DNA of 54,461 bases from DASUXY01 sp036377675 (GTDB taxonomy: Bacteria; Bacillota; Bacilli; Bacillales; Amphibacillaceae), in contig DASUXY010000059.1 of the NCBI GenBank assembly GCA_036377675.1, positions 1 through 54,461 of the forward strand, written 5' to 3'. Position 1 is the first letter of the stretch, and the number at the start of each line of letters is the position of its first letter. This document shows, piece after piece, positions 25,654 through 35,043 of this stretch. The translations under genes and the position numbers were made by a program. The notes under the pieces are model-generated. The model made no database searches, was not told the DNA's origin, and worked only from the letters and a program-made list of their open reading frames with translations.

Positions 25654-25957
25654 AAACTCTCATCCCTTAAAATGATAGGGACGAGAGTTCACTCGCGTTG
25701 CCACCCTTGTTAATGCTTTTTAAGCATTCACTCGATACAGTTAACGCCTGCCATACGTCTATACCTACTCCATCACAGTCTATCACTGAACGAGACGTTT
25801 CAATATAAATTCTCTGGAATGTCCTTCATTAACCCATCTCGGAAAATGTTTACAGCCTCTGACATTTTCTCTCTGAACGAATTGAAGTTAATTACTGTTT
25901 CCGTCAACAAATGTACCTTTATTCAAAAATATCCGATGAAATAATTCATCTAGAATG
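25654..25957 (-). promoter_or_regulatory. T-box leader of hisS-aspS (specifier GAC, Asp)
   Basis: The antiterminator motif AAGGGTGGCAACGCG is at 25694-25708. It is followed by a terminator (ACTCTCGTCCCT...AGGGATGAGAGT then TTTTTA, 25654-25689). In the Stem I 3' strand the specifier region reads GAAGGACATTCCAGAG, with GAC at 25823-25821 followed by the conserved purine A. This predicts sensing of uncharged tRNA-Asp. A His codon CAU overlaps out of phase but would lack the following purine. Confidence 0.9.
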
Positions 25958-25963
25958 ATTATT

Positions 25964-25992
25964 ATCATAAGGAAAGCTCGTTCATTTGTCAA
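25964..25992 (-). promoter_or_regulatory. Sigma-A promoter of the hisS-aspS T-box transcript
   Basis: A perfect TTGACA (plus-strand 25987-25992) and TATGAT (25964-25969) are 17 bp apart. The promoter directly abuts the stop of the upstream small HTH gene. Confidence 0.88.
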
Positions 25993-25995
25993 GTT

Positions 25996-26163
25996 TTACT
26001 CCATTTTTTTCTTCAATGCTTTCACTTCTCCTAATGATATGCCGAGCTCCTGGGCGATTTCCATATGATTTAACGTCTCCTTAAGCTCGATAAACCGATG
26101 AAAGTCGATATTAAACGTGTTTTTATTTATATAAGTTTGCCAATGCTTGCCATGCTTACGCAT
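25996..26163 (-). CDS. Small helix-turn-helix protein (55 aa)
   Basis: I do not recognise a named function. The 55 residues contain KHWQTYINKNTFNIDFHRFIELKETLN, then MEIAQELGISLGEVKALKKKME, which has the look of an HTH/sigma-70 region 4-like motif. GGAGGAGGTAAAGATA precedes the ATG at 26163, a strong site; an in-frame extension to 26208 lacks one. It lies between hisS and dtd, where B. subtilis has the small yrzK. The equivalence is positional only. Likely a small DNA-binding protein. Confidence 0.65.
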   Translation of the reverse strand: MRKHGKHWQTYINKNTFNIDFHRFIELKETLNHMEIAQELGISLGEVKALKKKME

Positions 26164-26280
26164 TATCTTTACCTCCTCCAAATCCTTCATAGGTTTACCT
26201 ATTTTCAACCTTTTATGAACGATGCAAGAGATTTATAAGCGCAAAAAAGAGTCAACATCGCAAGCTACCTTTTTTACTCG

Positions 26281-26557
26281 TTATTTAAAATCAATGTCAA
26301 TTCCATGTTTGTTGCTCTCACATTCATAATTTCCTGTTGGCATCATTTGTATAATAAATTCTAAGTTTTCTTCAATATACGAAAAATCTCCACGATAAAA
26401 TTATCATTCGTCAAGTCGTCGTCAGCCCGTTTTTCTGACAAGATTTCTTGACACATAAACACCATTGAATTACCTATCCATTTTATCATCAACAAATACT
26501 TCTCGAGCTGATGTGCTTTCGTTCCGCTCCTTCACTTTCTAAAATTGCCTTATACAT
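26281..26557 (-). pseudogene. Probable remnant of a ~92-codon gene with two frameshifts
   Basis: Three consecutive protein-like stretches occur in three different minus-strand frames without gaps. From ATG 26557: MYKAILESEGAERKH. Next, about 26515-26400: HQLEKYLLMIKWIGNSMV and on through CQEILSEKRADDDLTNDNF. Last, 26400-26281: YRGDFSYIEENLEFIIQMM and on to KHGIDIDFK with a stop. Joined by two single-base shifts they give one continuous protein of about 92 residues. No family is recognised. The rest of the 26164-26634 gap shows only AT-rich sequence and a weak A6/T6 hairpin near 26243-26275. Confidence 0.45.
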
Positions 26558-26634
26558 CTTCTTTTTTTGTTCGTTTGCTCGTTTATTTTACACAGACAAC
26601 TAAAACAGTTCCAAGTAATAGGAATGTAGCTTTC

Positions 26635-27078
26635 TCACTGCTTACTATCAATGACAAATGTAACGGGTCCGTCATTCGTTAAACGAACATCCATCATAGC
26701 ACCAAACTGTCCTGTTTCTACATGAACGCCTTCTTTTCGGAGACGATCATTAAACATTTCATACAGTTCGTTTGCTTGTTTTGGTGGTGCGGCTTTAGCA
26801 AAGCTCGGCCGTCTGCCACGGCGCGTATCTCCATATAACGTAAATTGGGAAATAGATAAAACTTTTCCAGCGACATCTTTCAAAGAAAGATTCATTTTTT
26901 GCTGCTCATCTTCAAATACGCGTAAATGGGCGATTTTACGAACTAAATAGTCGACATCTTCAATCGTATCATCGTGAGTAACTCCTAATAAAACGACAAA
27001 TCCGTGTTCAATTTCGCCTGTTATTTGTCCATCAACTGTTACACGTGCATCTCTTGCTCGCTGAATAACTGCTCTCAT
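26635..27078 (-). CDS. dtd: D-aminoacyl-tRNA deacylase
   Basis: Dtd removes D-amino acids and glycine from mischarged tRNAs. The 147 residues fit the family exactly. It begins MRAVIQRARDARVTVDG, carries the SQFTLYGD catalytic-site motif (near 78-85), the PSFAKAAPP block (near 92), and the Gly-cisPro motif in LTNDGPVTFVID near the end. ATG at 27078. It follows relA with a 53-bp spacer, as in B. subtilis, and is probably in the same transcript. Confidence 0.96.
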   Translation of the reverse strand: MRAVIQRARDARVTVDGQITGEIEHGFVVLLGVTHDDTIEDVDYLVRKIAHLRVFEDEQQKMNLSLKDVAGKVLSISQFTLYGDTRRGRRPSFAKAAPPKQANELYEMFNDRLRKEGVHVETGQFGAMMDVRLTNDGPVTFVIDSKQ

Positions 27079-27131
27079 AAACGTCCAATCTCCTCCAACT
27101 AAAATTTGAAATATGATTAATATAACATCGA

Positions 27132-29324
27132 TTATTGAATTGTACGAGTAACCGTATAAACATCTTTAATTTGCTTAATTCGATCGACAATTCTACGCAG
27201 GTGATCTGTATTATGAATTAAAATCGTTAATTGAATGACGGCTGTTTTGTTGCGATCTGTACGTCCATTCACATGCGTAATATTTGTTTTCGACTCATTG
27301 ACGGCTTGGAGAACATCATTTAATAAACCACGACGATCATATCCTGAAATTTCCAAGTCGACATGATATTTATTTTCCTCGGACGGATACTTTTCCCATT
27401 CAACATGTAAATAACGTTCTTTCGCTTCTTCTGTTTGCACATTTGGACAATCTTTCCGATGAACCGAAACACCACGGCCTTTTGTGACGTAACCGATGAT
27501 TTGATCACCTGGAACTGGATTACAACATTTAGATAAACGAATGAGTAAATTATCGATTCCTTCCACCTTAACACCTGAATCTTTTTTACTTCGTTTTTCT
27601 TTTCCATCATTATTTACTTCTTCAATGGCTTTTTTCCAATCTTGTTCCACCTGTTTGGATTGACGGATTTTCTCTGTTAGTCTCGTCGCAATGGCTGCTG
27701 CAGTAATACCTTGATACCCGACAGCCGCGTACATATCTTCTTCATTGGAGAAGTTAAATTTTTTATACACACGCTCTAAGTTCTCTGGTGTCAAAGCTTC
27801 TTTCGGCTCGATATGAAATGCTCTAATTTCTTCTTCGACAAGCTCCTTACCTTTTGCAACATTTTCTTCGCGGCGTTGCTTTTTAAAAAATTGTTTAATT
27901 TTATTTTTAGCTTTTGAAGTTTGGGTAATTTTCAACCAATCTTGAGATGGACCGTACGAATGCTTCGACGTCATCACTTCGACTATATCACCGTTTTTTA
28001 ACGTATAATCAAGTGTTTCCATTTTTCCATTCACTTTTGCCCCAACGGTTTGGTTCCCAATTTCTGTATGAATACGGTACGCAAAGTCAATCGGGACAGA
28101 TCCTGATGGTAATTCAATTACATCGCCTTTAGGCGTAAAAACATAGACCATATCCGAAAATAAATCTATTTTTAATGACTCCATAAATTCTTCTGCATCA
28201 TTCGTTTCACTTTGCCATTCTAATATTTCTCTAAACCATGTCAATTTTTCTTCAAATTGCTTATCTTTCGCTTGCTTCCCTTCTTTATAAGCCCAATGTG
28301 CAGCAATACCGTACTCAGCGATTTCATGCATTTCTTTCGTACGAATTTGCACTTCTAACGGCTCACCCTTCGGTCCAATAACGGTCGTATGGAGTGATTG
28401 GTACAAATTTGGCTTCGGCATAGCGATATAATCCTTAAATCGTCCAGGCATCGGCTTCCAACACGTATGAATGATTCCTAAAACAGCATAACAGTCCTTT
28501 ATATTGTTCAAAATAATTCGAACGGCAAGTAAATCATAAATTTCATTGAACTGTTTGTTCTGTTTTTTCATTTTTCGATAAATGCTATAAATATGTTTCG
28601 GCCGACCTGATATTTCTGCCTCAATGTTTACTCCTTTCAACTGTCGATCGACATCTTGAATAACCTTCTCTATATATATTTCACGCTCATTTCGTTTCTG
28701 TTTCATCAGATGAACGATGCGATAATATTGTTGAGGATTTAAATAACGTAGAGCGATATCTTCTAATTCCCATTTGATTGTCGAAATCCCTAATCGATGA
28801 GCAAGCGGTGCAAAAATTTCTAATGTTTCATTTGAAATTCTTCGTTGCTTTTCTTGTGGTAAATATTGTAACGTCCGCATGTTATGTAAACGATCTGCTA
28901 GTTTAATTAAAATAACTCGGATATCTTTAGCCATCGCTACAAACATTTTACGGTGATTTTCAGCTTGTAAAGCTTCTTTTGATTTATATTTAATTTTTCC
29001 TAGTTTTGTTACACCATCGACGAGCATAGCAACTTCTTCACTAAATACCTCTTCTAAGTCTTCAAGTGTTACGTCCGTATCCTCTACGACATCATGCAAA
29101 AAACCCCCAGCAATCGTGACCGGATCCATGTGTAAATCTACTAAAATACCCGCCACTTGTACGGGGTGAACAATGTAGGCTTCGCCAGATTTACGATATT
29201 GATCGACATGTGCCTCTTTGGCATAATCATAGGCACGTTGAATAAGCAACACATCATCTTCTGAAAGATATACGCGAGCCCTGTCTATGATATTTCCTAT
29301 AGTTATAATTTTTTCTGTAGCCAT
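27132..29324 (-). CDS. relA: Bifunctional (p)ppGpp synthetase/hydrolase RelA (Rel)
   Basis: Rel makes and degrades the alarmone (p)ppGpp in the stringent response on stalled ribosomes. The 730 residues show all domains. The HD hydrolase has GGFLHDVVEDTDVTLEDLEE near 75, and its intact HD motif implies hydrolase activity. The synthetase has GRFKDYIAMPKPNLYQSLHTTV near 255. The TGS domain follows (DVIELPSGSVPIDFAYRIHTEIG near 395), then the helical/ZFD region with CCNPVPGD near 570 and a C-terminal ACT/RRM domain (YDRRGLLNDVLQAVNES). ATG at 29324 after AAAGGTGAT. Its promoter may be TTTACA-17-GATACT near 29385-29415. Confidence 0.97.
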   Translation of the reverse strand: MATEKIITIGNIIDRARVYLSEDDVLLIQRAYDYAKEAHVDQYRKSGEAYIVHPVQVAGILVDLHMDPVTIAGGFLHDVVEDTDVTLEDLEEVFSEEVAMLVDGVTKLGKIKYKSKEALQAENHRKMFVAMAKDIRVILIKLADRLHNMRTLQYLPQEKQRRISNETLEIFAPLAHRLGISTIKWELEDIALRYLNPQQYYRIVHLMKQKRNEREIYIEKVIQDVDRQLKGVNIEAEISGRPKHIYSIYRKMKKQNKQFNEIYDLLAVRIILNNIKDCYAVLGIIHTCWKPMPGRFKDYIAMPKPNLYQSLHTTVIGPKGEPLEVQIRTKEMHEIAEYGIAAHWAYKEGKQAKDKQFEEKLTWFREILEWQSETNDAEEFMESLKIDLFSDMVYVFTPKGDVIELPSGSVPIDFAYRIHTEIGNQTVGAKVNGKMETLDYTLKNGDIVEVMTSKHSYGPSQDWLKITQTSKAKNKIKQFFKKQRREENVAKGKELVEEEIRAFHIEPKEALTPENLERVYKKFNFSNEEDMYAAVGYQGITAAAIATRLTEKIRQSKQVEQDWKKAIEEVNNDGKEKRSKKDSGVKVEGIDNLLIRLSKCCNPVPGDQIIGYVTKGRGVSVHRKDCPNVQTEEAKERYLHVEWEKYPSEENKYHVDLEISGYDRRGLLNDVLQAVNESKTNITHVNGRTDRNKTAVIQLTILIHNTDHLRRIVDRIKQIKDVYTVTRTIQ

Positions 29325-29642
29325 TCAATAATCACCTTTATCTATTGTAGAGGATGTTCTATTAAGCTTCCTAATGAACATGCTTTCTCTTAGTATCAAA
29401 AATTTCGAACAAAATGTAAAGGAAAAAACATTCCTTTTCTAAATGACAGAATAGTCTGACGAATAACAGAAGACAAAATAGTGTCGAGTTGTTTATACAT
29501 TTAATAAAAAGGGAACAAGTAAATGACAGATTGTTCACTCGCTAATATGAATCTGTAGTTTGTTGACACATACATATCGTCTACAAACCATTCGAAAAAG
29601 CGATATTTATTTCCTGTTCCCTCGTGATTACATCGATTACAT
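29325..29642. other. Region between relA and apt
   Basis: No gene. It holds the long branched terminator-like structure at 29506-29621, a 7-bp hairpin AAAGGAA/TTCCTTT near 29418-29438, and a possible relA promoter (TTTACA, 17 bp, GATACT on the minus strand). Confidence 0.5.
29506..29621 (-). terminator. Long branched hairpin with T-run after apt
   Basis: On the minus strand GGGAACA-GG-AAAT pairs with ATTT-ACT-TGTTCCC, closing about 115 nt and followed by TTTTTATT. Inside, TCGC/GCGA and a hairpin GAAT..TGTAG/CTACA.ATTC can form. It is in the right place to end the recJ-apt transcript but is much larger than a normal terminator. Confidence 0.6.
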
Positions 29643-30155
29643 TTAATACTGCATTAAAGTGAACACATCATAGCCATCCAATTTATCCATGCCATTTAAG
29701 TATGTTAACTCGATTAAAAATGCACAGCCAACAACTACTCCACCGAGCTGTTCTACGAGTTTAATCGTCGCTTCTATTGTACCACCTGTTGCGAGCAAGT
29801 CATCTGTAATTAAAACGCGTTGACCTGGTTGAATAGCATCTTTATGAATGGCTAGAACATTTTCCCCATATTCTAAACCGTAATCGATCTCGATGACTTC
29901 ACGGGGTAATTTTCCTTTTTTACGGACTGGAACAAAGCCGATTCCTAACGCATAGGATACCGGACAACCGATAATAAACCCTCTCGCCTCAGGACCAACC
30001 ACGATGTCAGCTTTTTTCTCTTTTGCATACGTAACAATTTCATTTATCGCAGATTTAAATACTTCTCCATCATCCATAAGCGGAGTAATATCTTTAAATT
30101 CAACGCCTTCTTGTGGCCAATCTTTAACGATTTTTATATATTTTTTATAATCCAT
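29643..30155 (-). CDS. apt: Adenine phosphoribosyltransferase
   Basis: Apt converts adenine and PRPP to AMP in purine salvage. The 170 residues match the family. It begins DYKKYIKIVKDWPQEGVEFKDITPLM; the PEARGFIIG block is near 60 and the PRPP-binding loop VLITDDLLATGGTIEA near 120. Its ATG at 30155 overlaps the recJ stop by 11 nt, so the two are translationally coupled, with relA downstream as in B. subtilis. Confidence 0.97.
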   Translation of the reverse strand: MDYKKYIKIVKDWPQEGVEFKDITPLMDDGEVFKSAINEIVTYAKEKKADIVVGPEARGFIIGCPVSYALGIGFVPVRKKGKLPREVIEIDYGLEYGENVLAIHKDAIQPGQRVLITDDLLATGGTIEATIKLVEQLGGVVVGCAFLIELTYLNGMDKLDGYDVFTLMQY

Positions 30156-32469
30156 ATGTCACTTCCTCCTTCGGTGCTATATCTACCATACAATCTTCAA
30201 ACCACTGTTTTAAATCGTCATACGTAGAATAATACAATGTTTTTTCGATCGTTGCTTGATTGATGCGCTCTTGATATGTTTTAGATGATGATAAATCTTG
30301 TTTCACAGGTGATGGATGCAGTGTGAGTACACCTTGATCATACACGACAAATTGTAATTCTAAAAATACTTTAATCATAAAGTGCACATACTCTTTTGAC
30401 CAATTTTTAGCATCCATAATCATTGGCAATTCATTATTTACGTGCAACTGTTTCCGCTTATAAATCTGGACATACAGCCATTTAAAATCTTTTCGGGAAG
30501 GCATTGGCGCTAAATATGTACTTTCCTCAATATAAAAACAAGCATGAATATTCGTTGGTTTAACAAGTTGAACAATTTGTTTTAACGTATTTAAGGTAGG
30601 GGGCAAATCAAATAAAAGCAATGTATCTGCCTCTGTAATTGAACGTAAGTCATCATCATACATCAGTTGTTTTACATCATTTGATAAATGACCGATTGTT
30701 GAATGTCCACTGCTATTCACAGCAACAACCCGTTTGTTCGGCTGAATGTGTGATTGTAAGTCGTTAAGCTTTCTGCCGCGATGATCAAATAATTGCCATT
30801 GATCAACTTTTATATCTTCAATAATCATTTGCACCGTTCGCTTCCCATTCCATTCATTAATTCCAAGTTCTCCAACAATAGAGACGGGTGTTTCTGGCGC
30901 TATGTAACTATGTAAATCGCCCATACCAAAACCAATTCCTTCAAGTCTTGAATCCGTGTCATTAAAGTGAATTTTTAAATGATTTTTTAATGCCCCAAGT
31001 TGGCGGATGTAATTAGGTACATGCTTTACGTGAAATAGAGGCTTCGGATTACCGATTCCAAAGGGAGCTAGCTGTTCAATTTCTCGTACGAGAGCTTCGT
31101 CAATTTCAGAAATTGAAAGTGTTCGATGAATTTCAATCGTCTGTTTGAAATCATCTGCTGTTAACTTTTCATTCATCCGGTCATTAAGAGCAGCTTGCAA
31201 CGCTCGAATATTTTCAACTGGCAACGTCATCCCAGCCGCTTGGGCATGTCCGCCGAAGCTTGTAAAAAGATCTTTCACTTCCATACAATTGTCAAATAAG
31301 TGAAAGGCGGGAATACTTCTGGCGGATCCTTTCGCAACAGCAGTCGCTTTATCAATTGCTAAAACGATAGCTGGTCGGTGAAATGTATTAACTAACCGGG
31401 ATGCGACAATTCCTAACACACCTTCATTCCAACCTTCTTTACCAACGATAATAACTTCTTTTTGTTTCGTCACATCAACCATTTGCTCGGCTTCTTTAAC
31501 AATTTGTGTGACCATCTGTTGACGTTCGATATTTAATTGTTCAATAACATCGGCTATGTGCTCAGCTTCTTGAACGTCATCTGTTACTAATAAATGAACA
31601 GCTATATCCGCATCTTGTAAGCGCCCAGCTGCGTTTAAGCGCGGACCCATTTTAAACCCGATATCTTCCTCTGTCACTTGATGGGAAAGATTACAGTTCT
31701 TTTTCAAAGCTTGTAAGCCTGGCCTGTTCGTTTTCCATATTTTTCTTAACCCATGATAAGTTAGAATGCGATTTTCATCACGTAAAGGAACTAAGTCTGC
31801 TATCGTCCCAATGGCGACTAAATCCAATAACTGTTCTGGAAAATAGCCTAATAGATGTTCAGCAAATTTAAAAGCTACTCCAGCTCCAGCTAATTCTTTG
31901 AACGGATAATTCGGGGATAGATTCGGGTGTATGATGGCATAAGCACTTGGGAGATGTTGTTGAACATCATGGTGATCCGTAATGATTAAATCGATTCCAA
32001 CCTTATGAGCTACTTCAGCTTCATGTATAGCAGCAATGCCTGTATCTACGGTTATAATGACGTCAACACCTGCTTGAGCAGCATCTTTAAAAGCTTGCTC
32101 ATTCGGTCCATACCCTTCTGTAAATCGATTCGGAATATAAAAATCACAACGAGCACCGAGCTCCCGTAATGTTTGCATTAAAATCGCTGTTGAACAAACA
32201 CCATCTGCGTCATAGTCGCCGTAGATAAGAATCTTCTCATCTAATTGAATGGCTTCGTGAACACGTTCAGAAGCTTTTTCAATCCCTTCTATTCGTTGAG
32301 GAGAATGTAAATTTTTTATATTTGGATTTAAAAACGATTCTGCTTCATTCTCTGTATAAATACCTCGTTGCTGTAATAGTTCATGAATTAAAGGGGAATG
32401 GTGAAGCGTATCGTCCAATGAATCATTTATATGTTTAATAAACTTCCAATTTGATTGACTATCTAGCAT
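30145..32469 (-). CDS. recJ: Single-stranded-DNA 5'-exonuclease RecJ
   Basis: RecJ degrades single-stranded DNA 5'-3' in recombination and mismatch repair. The 774-residue protein has the DHH catalytic motifs: LIYGDYDADGVCSTA near 78, VDTGIAAIHEA, ITDHHDVQ near 155 (DHH), and a DHHA1 domain with FGGHAQAAGMTL near 385. An OB-fold and a long C-terminal domain typical of Bacillus RecJ follow. The ATG at 32469 has GGAG 7 nt upstream; the in-frame extension to 32499 overlaps the promoter and has no site. Downstream apt overlaps its stop. Confidence 0.95.
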   Translation of the reverse strand: MLDSQSNWKFIKHINDSLDDTLHHSPLIHELLQQRGIYTENEAESFLNPNIKNLHSPQRIEGIEKASERVHEAIQLDEKILIYGDYDADGVCSTAILMQTLRELGARCDFYIPNRFTEGYGPNEQAFKDAAQAGVDVIITVDTGIAAIHEAEVAHKVGIDLIITDHHDVQQHLPSAYAIIHPNLSPNYPFKELAGAGVAFKFAEHLLGYFPEQLLDLVAIGTIADLVPLRDENRILTYHGLRKIWKTNRPGLQALKKNCNLSHQVTEEDIGFKMGPRLNAAGRLQDADIAVHLLVTDDVQEAEHIADVIEQLNIERQQMVTQIVKEAEQMVDVTKQKEVIIVGKEGWNEGVLGIVASRLVNTFHRPAIVLAIDKATAVAKGSARSIPAFHLFDNCMEVKDLFTSFGGHAQAAGMTLPVENIRALQAALNDRMNEKLTADDFKQTIEIHRTLSISEIDEALVREIEQLAPFGIGNPKPLFHVKHVPNYIRQLGALKNHLKIHFNDTDSRLEGIGFGMGDLHSYIAPETPVSIVGELGINEWNGKRTVQMIIEDIKVDQWQLFDHRGRKLNDLQSHIQPNKRVVAVNSSGHSTIGHLSNDVKQLMYDDDLRSITEADTLLLFDLPPTLNTLKQIVQLVKPTNIHACFYIEESTYLAPMPSRKDFKWLYVQIYKRKQLHVNNELPMIMDAKNWSKEYVHFMIKVFLELQFVVYDQGVLTLHPSPVKQDLSSSKTYQERINQATIEKTLYYSTYDDLKQWFEDCMVDIAPKEEVTYGL

Positions 32470-32490
32470 AAAACCACTCCTGACCCATCT

Positions 32491-32519
32491 ATTATACAAA
32501 AGAGTGTGAAGGGGAGCAA
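32491..32519 (-). promoter_or_regulatory. Promoter of recJ-apt
   Basis: A perfect TATAAT (plus-strand 32491-32496) lies 17 bp from TTGCTC (32514-32519), about 20 bp before the recJ ATG. Confidence 0.7.
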
Positions 32520-32605
32520 TGAGAAGTTCCTATCCTCATCCTATTGATGCTTTTAATGATATACATCTGTTCACCTATTCCAATAATGCTATATTACACT
32601 GTAGG

Positions 32606-32701
32606 TGGGCAATCTAAAAAATCCAAAACATTGATTTAGCAATGTTTTGGATTTTTGTTTTCGTGTTTTCAACTTAAATTTTATCCTTTTTAGAACAGCC
32701 C
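32606..32701 (-). repeat. Dispersed MITE-like element with terminator hairpin, copy 2
   Basis: A perfect 16-nt inverted repeat AAAATCCAAAACATTG/CAATGTTTTGGATTTT (32617-32632, 32640-32655) has T-runs on both sides. It is followed by TTTTCAACTTAAATTTTATCC and CTTTTTAGAACAGCCC. The outer ends GGGCAATCTAAAAA and (reverse) GGGCTGTTCTAAAAA form an imperfect terminal inverted repeat. It lies just after secDF and should terminate it. It is related to copies near 21.1 kb and 37.6 kb. Confidence 0.8.
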
Positions 32702-32756
32702 ATTTTATAATCATATGTTCATTTTACATCCGTTGAGTAGTGATTGATTGCACAGA

Positions 32757-35015
32757 TTAAACTTGTGGACCTTTCACACGCTTTTTCTTTCTAAAATCGA
32801 CGGGTTTTCTATCGAGCATTTTACCTCTCCACAACAACCATAACTGTGCTGCTAAAACGAGTGATGAATATGTTCCAGCAATGATGCCGATTGTAAGAGC
32901 AATGGCGAACCCTGTAATTGATTCGGCACCTAAGAAAAGAAATGCTAAAACAGCGATTAATGTCGTAAGTGACGTATTTATACTGCGTGTAAATGTTTGA
33001 ACAATACTTCGATTAACAATCCGTGCCAACTTCTTAAACGATGTAACTTGCTTATTTTCTTTCCGTAAATTTTCTCTCACGCGGTCAAAGACGACAATCG
33101 TATTATTAATCGAATAACCGATAATGGTTAAAATAGCCGCCACAATCGTCACGTCAAATTCAATACGTGCGATACTAAATACAGCTAAAATGATAAACGC
33201 ATCATGCAACAAAGCGATGATTGCTGTAATTCCAAAAAAGAACTCAAAGCGCAATGTAACATAAATAATCATTCCAACAGCAGCGATTGCCAAAGCATAA
33301 ATCGCATTTTTAACAAGTTCTTCACCTACGATTGGCGAGACTACACTAACACTTGGCTCGTGTCCATATCGATCTTGAAAGTACTCTTTTACTTCTGCAA
33401 CTTTGTCCTCTGATAGTACAATATCATATCTTGTAACAGCCGTATCATTTTTTTCACCAGAAATGACAATTGCTTTCGCTTCTAAACCAAGTTCGGTTAA
33501 TCCTTTATCAACTTCTTCCGTCGATATCGGCTCATCCGCTAAAATTTCAATTCGCGAACCACTCGTAAAGTCGATTCCAGGATTTAGCTTAAAGATTACT
33601 AAAGATAACGCACCTAAGATGACAAGTATTGACGTCATCGTATAAAATTTGTTCCGATGTTTTACGATATTTAAAGCACGGTTAAAGACTTTCGGTTCCT
33701 CTTCGGTTGTGTCGGCAAGATCTTTTATTTCTTCCTTTTTAACCCCAAACCAACCGAAACGATTATCTAACAAGCGACTCTTTACCCAAAATCCTAACAG
33801 CAATCGTGTGCCGTATACCGCCGTTAAAAAGCTGACGAGTATACTAACAATGAGCATTGTCGCAAAACCTTTAATAGAGCTTGTCCCAAAGTAAAATAAA
33901 ATCGCTGCAGCTAACAGTGTCGTTACGTTTGCATCAACAATTGTTACAAATGAGTTCTTTGATCCCGCTTTAAATGCTGCCAGCACAGATTTACCACGTC
34001 GCAATTCTTCCTTAATTCGTTCAAAGGTAATGATATTCGCATCAACTGCCATACCAACACCTAATATAAGGGCCGCAATTCCTGGCAATGTCAACACACC
34101 GTTCATCAATTCGAAAACGAATAAAATTAAATATATGTAAATACTTAAATTAATCGCCGCAATAAAGCCCGGAAAACGGTAAACGACAAGCATAAATAAA
34201 AAGATAAGCCCAATCCCAATAAAACCAGCAAAAACCGTTTTATTCAAGGCCTGCTCACCGAACTGAGCACCGACAGAAGTTGAATATAATTCATTCATAT
34301 GAACAGGAAGAGATCCTGAATTGATAATATCTGCGAGATATGTAGCCGATTCAATCGTAAAATCTCCTTCGATCATGACGTCGGTTGTATTTAATGTTTC
34401 TCTTACACTCGGAGCAGAGACAAATTTCGGATCTTCCTTTGTCGCTTCTTCCTTATAGGAATCCCCTTCTTGGAAATCCATCCAAATAACTAATAGATTA
34501 TCTGGTACTCCTCTTTCTTTAATTTTAGTTGTAACATCGGCAAATTTTTGAGCGTCTTTTAATTGTAACGTTACAATCGGTTGATTCGTTTCTGGATTAA
34601 AATCTTGTTTAGCACTTCCTTCTTTCACATCAGAACCGTCGAGTAATTTGTTATCATCTACATCACGAAAAGATAACGTTGCAGAGGTAGCTAGCATTTC
34701 TCGGGCTTCTGTCTGATTTTCAACACCCGCTAATTGGACGCGAATTCGATCTTCTCCTTCAATATCAATATTCGCTTCACTAATACCGAGTCGATTTACC
34801 CGATCATTCAATGTTTGTACTGTACCTTCGAGCAAATCTCTCGTCACTTCTTGCTTTTCATCAATCGGTTCTACTTCATATAAAACTTCAAATCCACCTT
34901 GAAGATCTAATCCTAACTTTATGTCTTTTGTAATTCCAGTTACTGTAAACCCAATCGTTAGAAAAAATGCTATAACGATCGTAAAAAAGGCAACGATTCG
35001 GCCCCTTTTTTTCAT
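32757..35015 (-). CDS. secDF: Protein translocase subunit SecDF (fused)
   Basis: SecDF uses the proton gradient to pull secreted proteins through SecYEG. It is one 752-residue polypeptide, the fused form of Bacillus. The SecD half has GLDLQGGFEVLYEV near 37, a large extracellular P1 domain to about 250, and six helices with GVGMAVDANIITFERIKEE. The SecF half, beginning near 440, has LNPGIDFTSGSRIEI and TIIGYSINNTIVVFDRVRENL. There are twelve membrane segments in all. The ATG at 35015 has AGGAGG 9 nt upstream; the ATG at 35021 has only 3 nt spacing. comN lies just before it, and a repeat-borne terminator after. Confidence 0.96.
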   Translation of the reverse strand: MKKRGRIVAFFTIVIAFFLTIGFTVTGITKDIKLGLDLQGGFEVLYEVEPIDEKQEVTRDLLEGTVQTLNDRVNRLGISEANIDIEGEDRIRVQLAGVENQTEAREMLATSATLSFRDVDDNKLLDGSDVKEGSAKQDFNPETNQPIVTLQLKDAQKFADVTTKIKERGVPDNLLVIWMDFQEGDSYKEEATKEDPKFVSAPSVRETLNTTDVMIEGDFTIESATYLADIINSGSLPVHMNELYSTSVGAQFGEQALNKTVFAGFIGIGLIFLFMLVVYRFPGFIAAINLSIYIYLILFVFELMNGVLTLPGIAALILGVGMAVDANIITFERIKEELRRGKSVLAAFKAGSKNSFVTIVDANVTTLLAAAILFYFGTSSIKGFATMLIVSILVSFLTAVYGTRLLLGFWVKSRLLDNRFGWFGVKKEEIKDLADTTEEEPKVFNRALNIVKHRNKFYTMTSILVILGALSLVIFKLNPGIDFTSGSRIEILADEPISTEEVDKGLTELGLEAKAIVISGEKNDTAVTRYDIVLSEDKVAEVKEYFQDRYGHEPSVSVVSPIVGEELVKNAIYALAIAAVGMIIYVTLRFEFFFGITAIIALLHDAFIILAVFSIARIEFDVTIVAAILTIIGYSINNTIVVFDRVRENLRKENKQVTSFKKLARIVNRSIVQTFTRSINTSLTTLIAVLAFLFLGAESITGFAIALTIGIIAGTYSSLVLAAQLWLLWRGKMLDRKPVDFRKKKRVKGPQV

Positions 35016-35043
35016 GTCCATGTTCCTCCTTTAGCGCTTTAGC

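Noticed and set aside
26243..26275. A6...T6 hairpin considered as the hisS-side terminator of dtd
   Set aside because: Pairing is limited to the A/T flanks with almost no G-C stem, so it is too weak to call.
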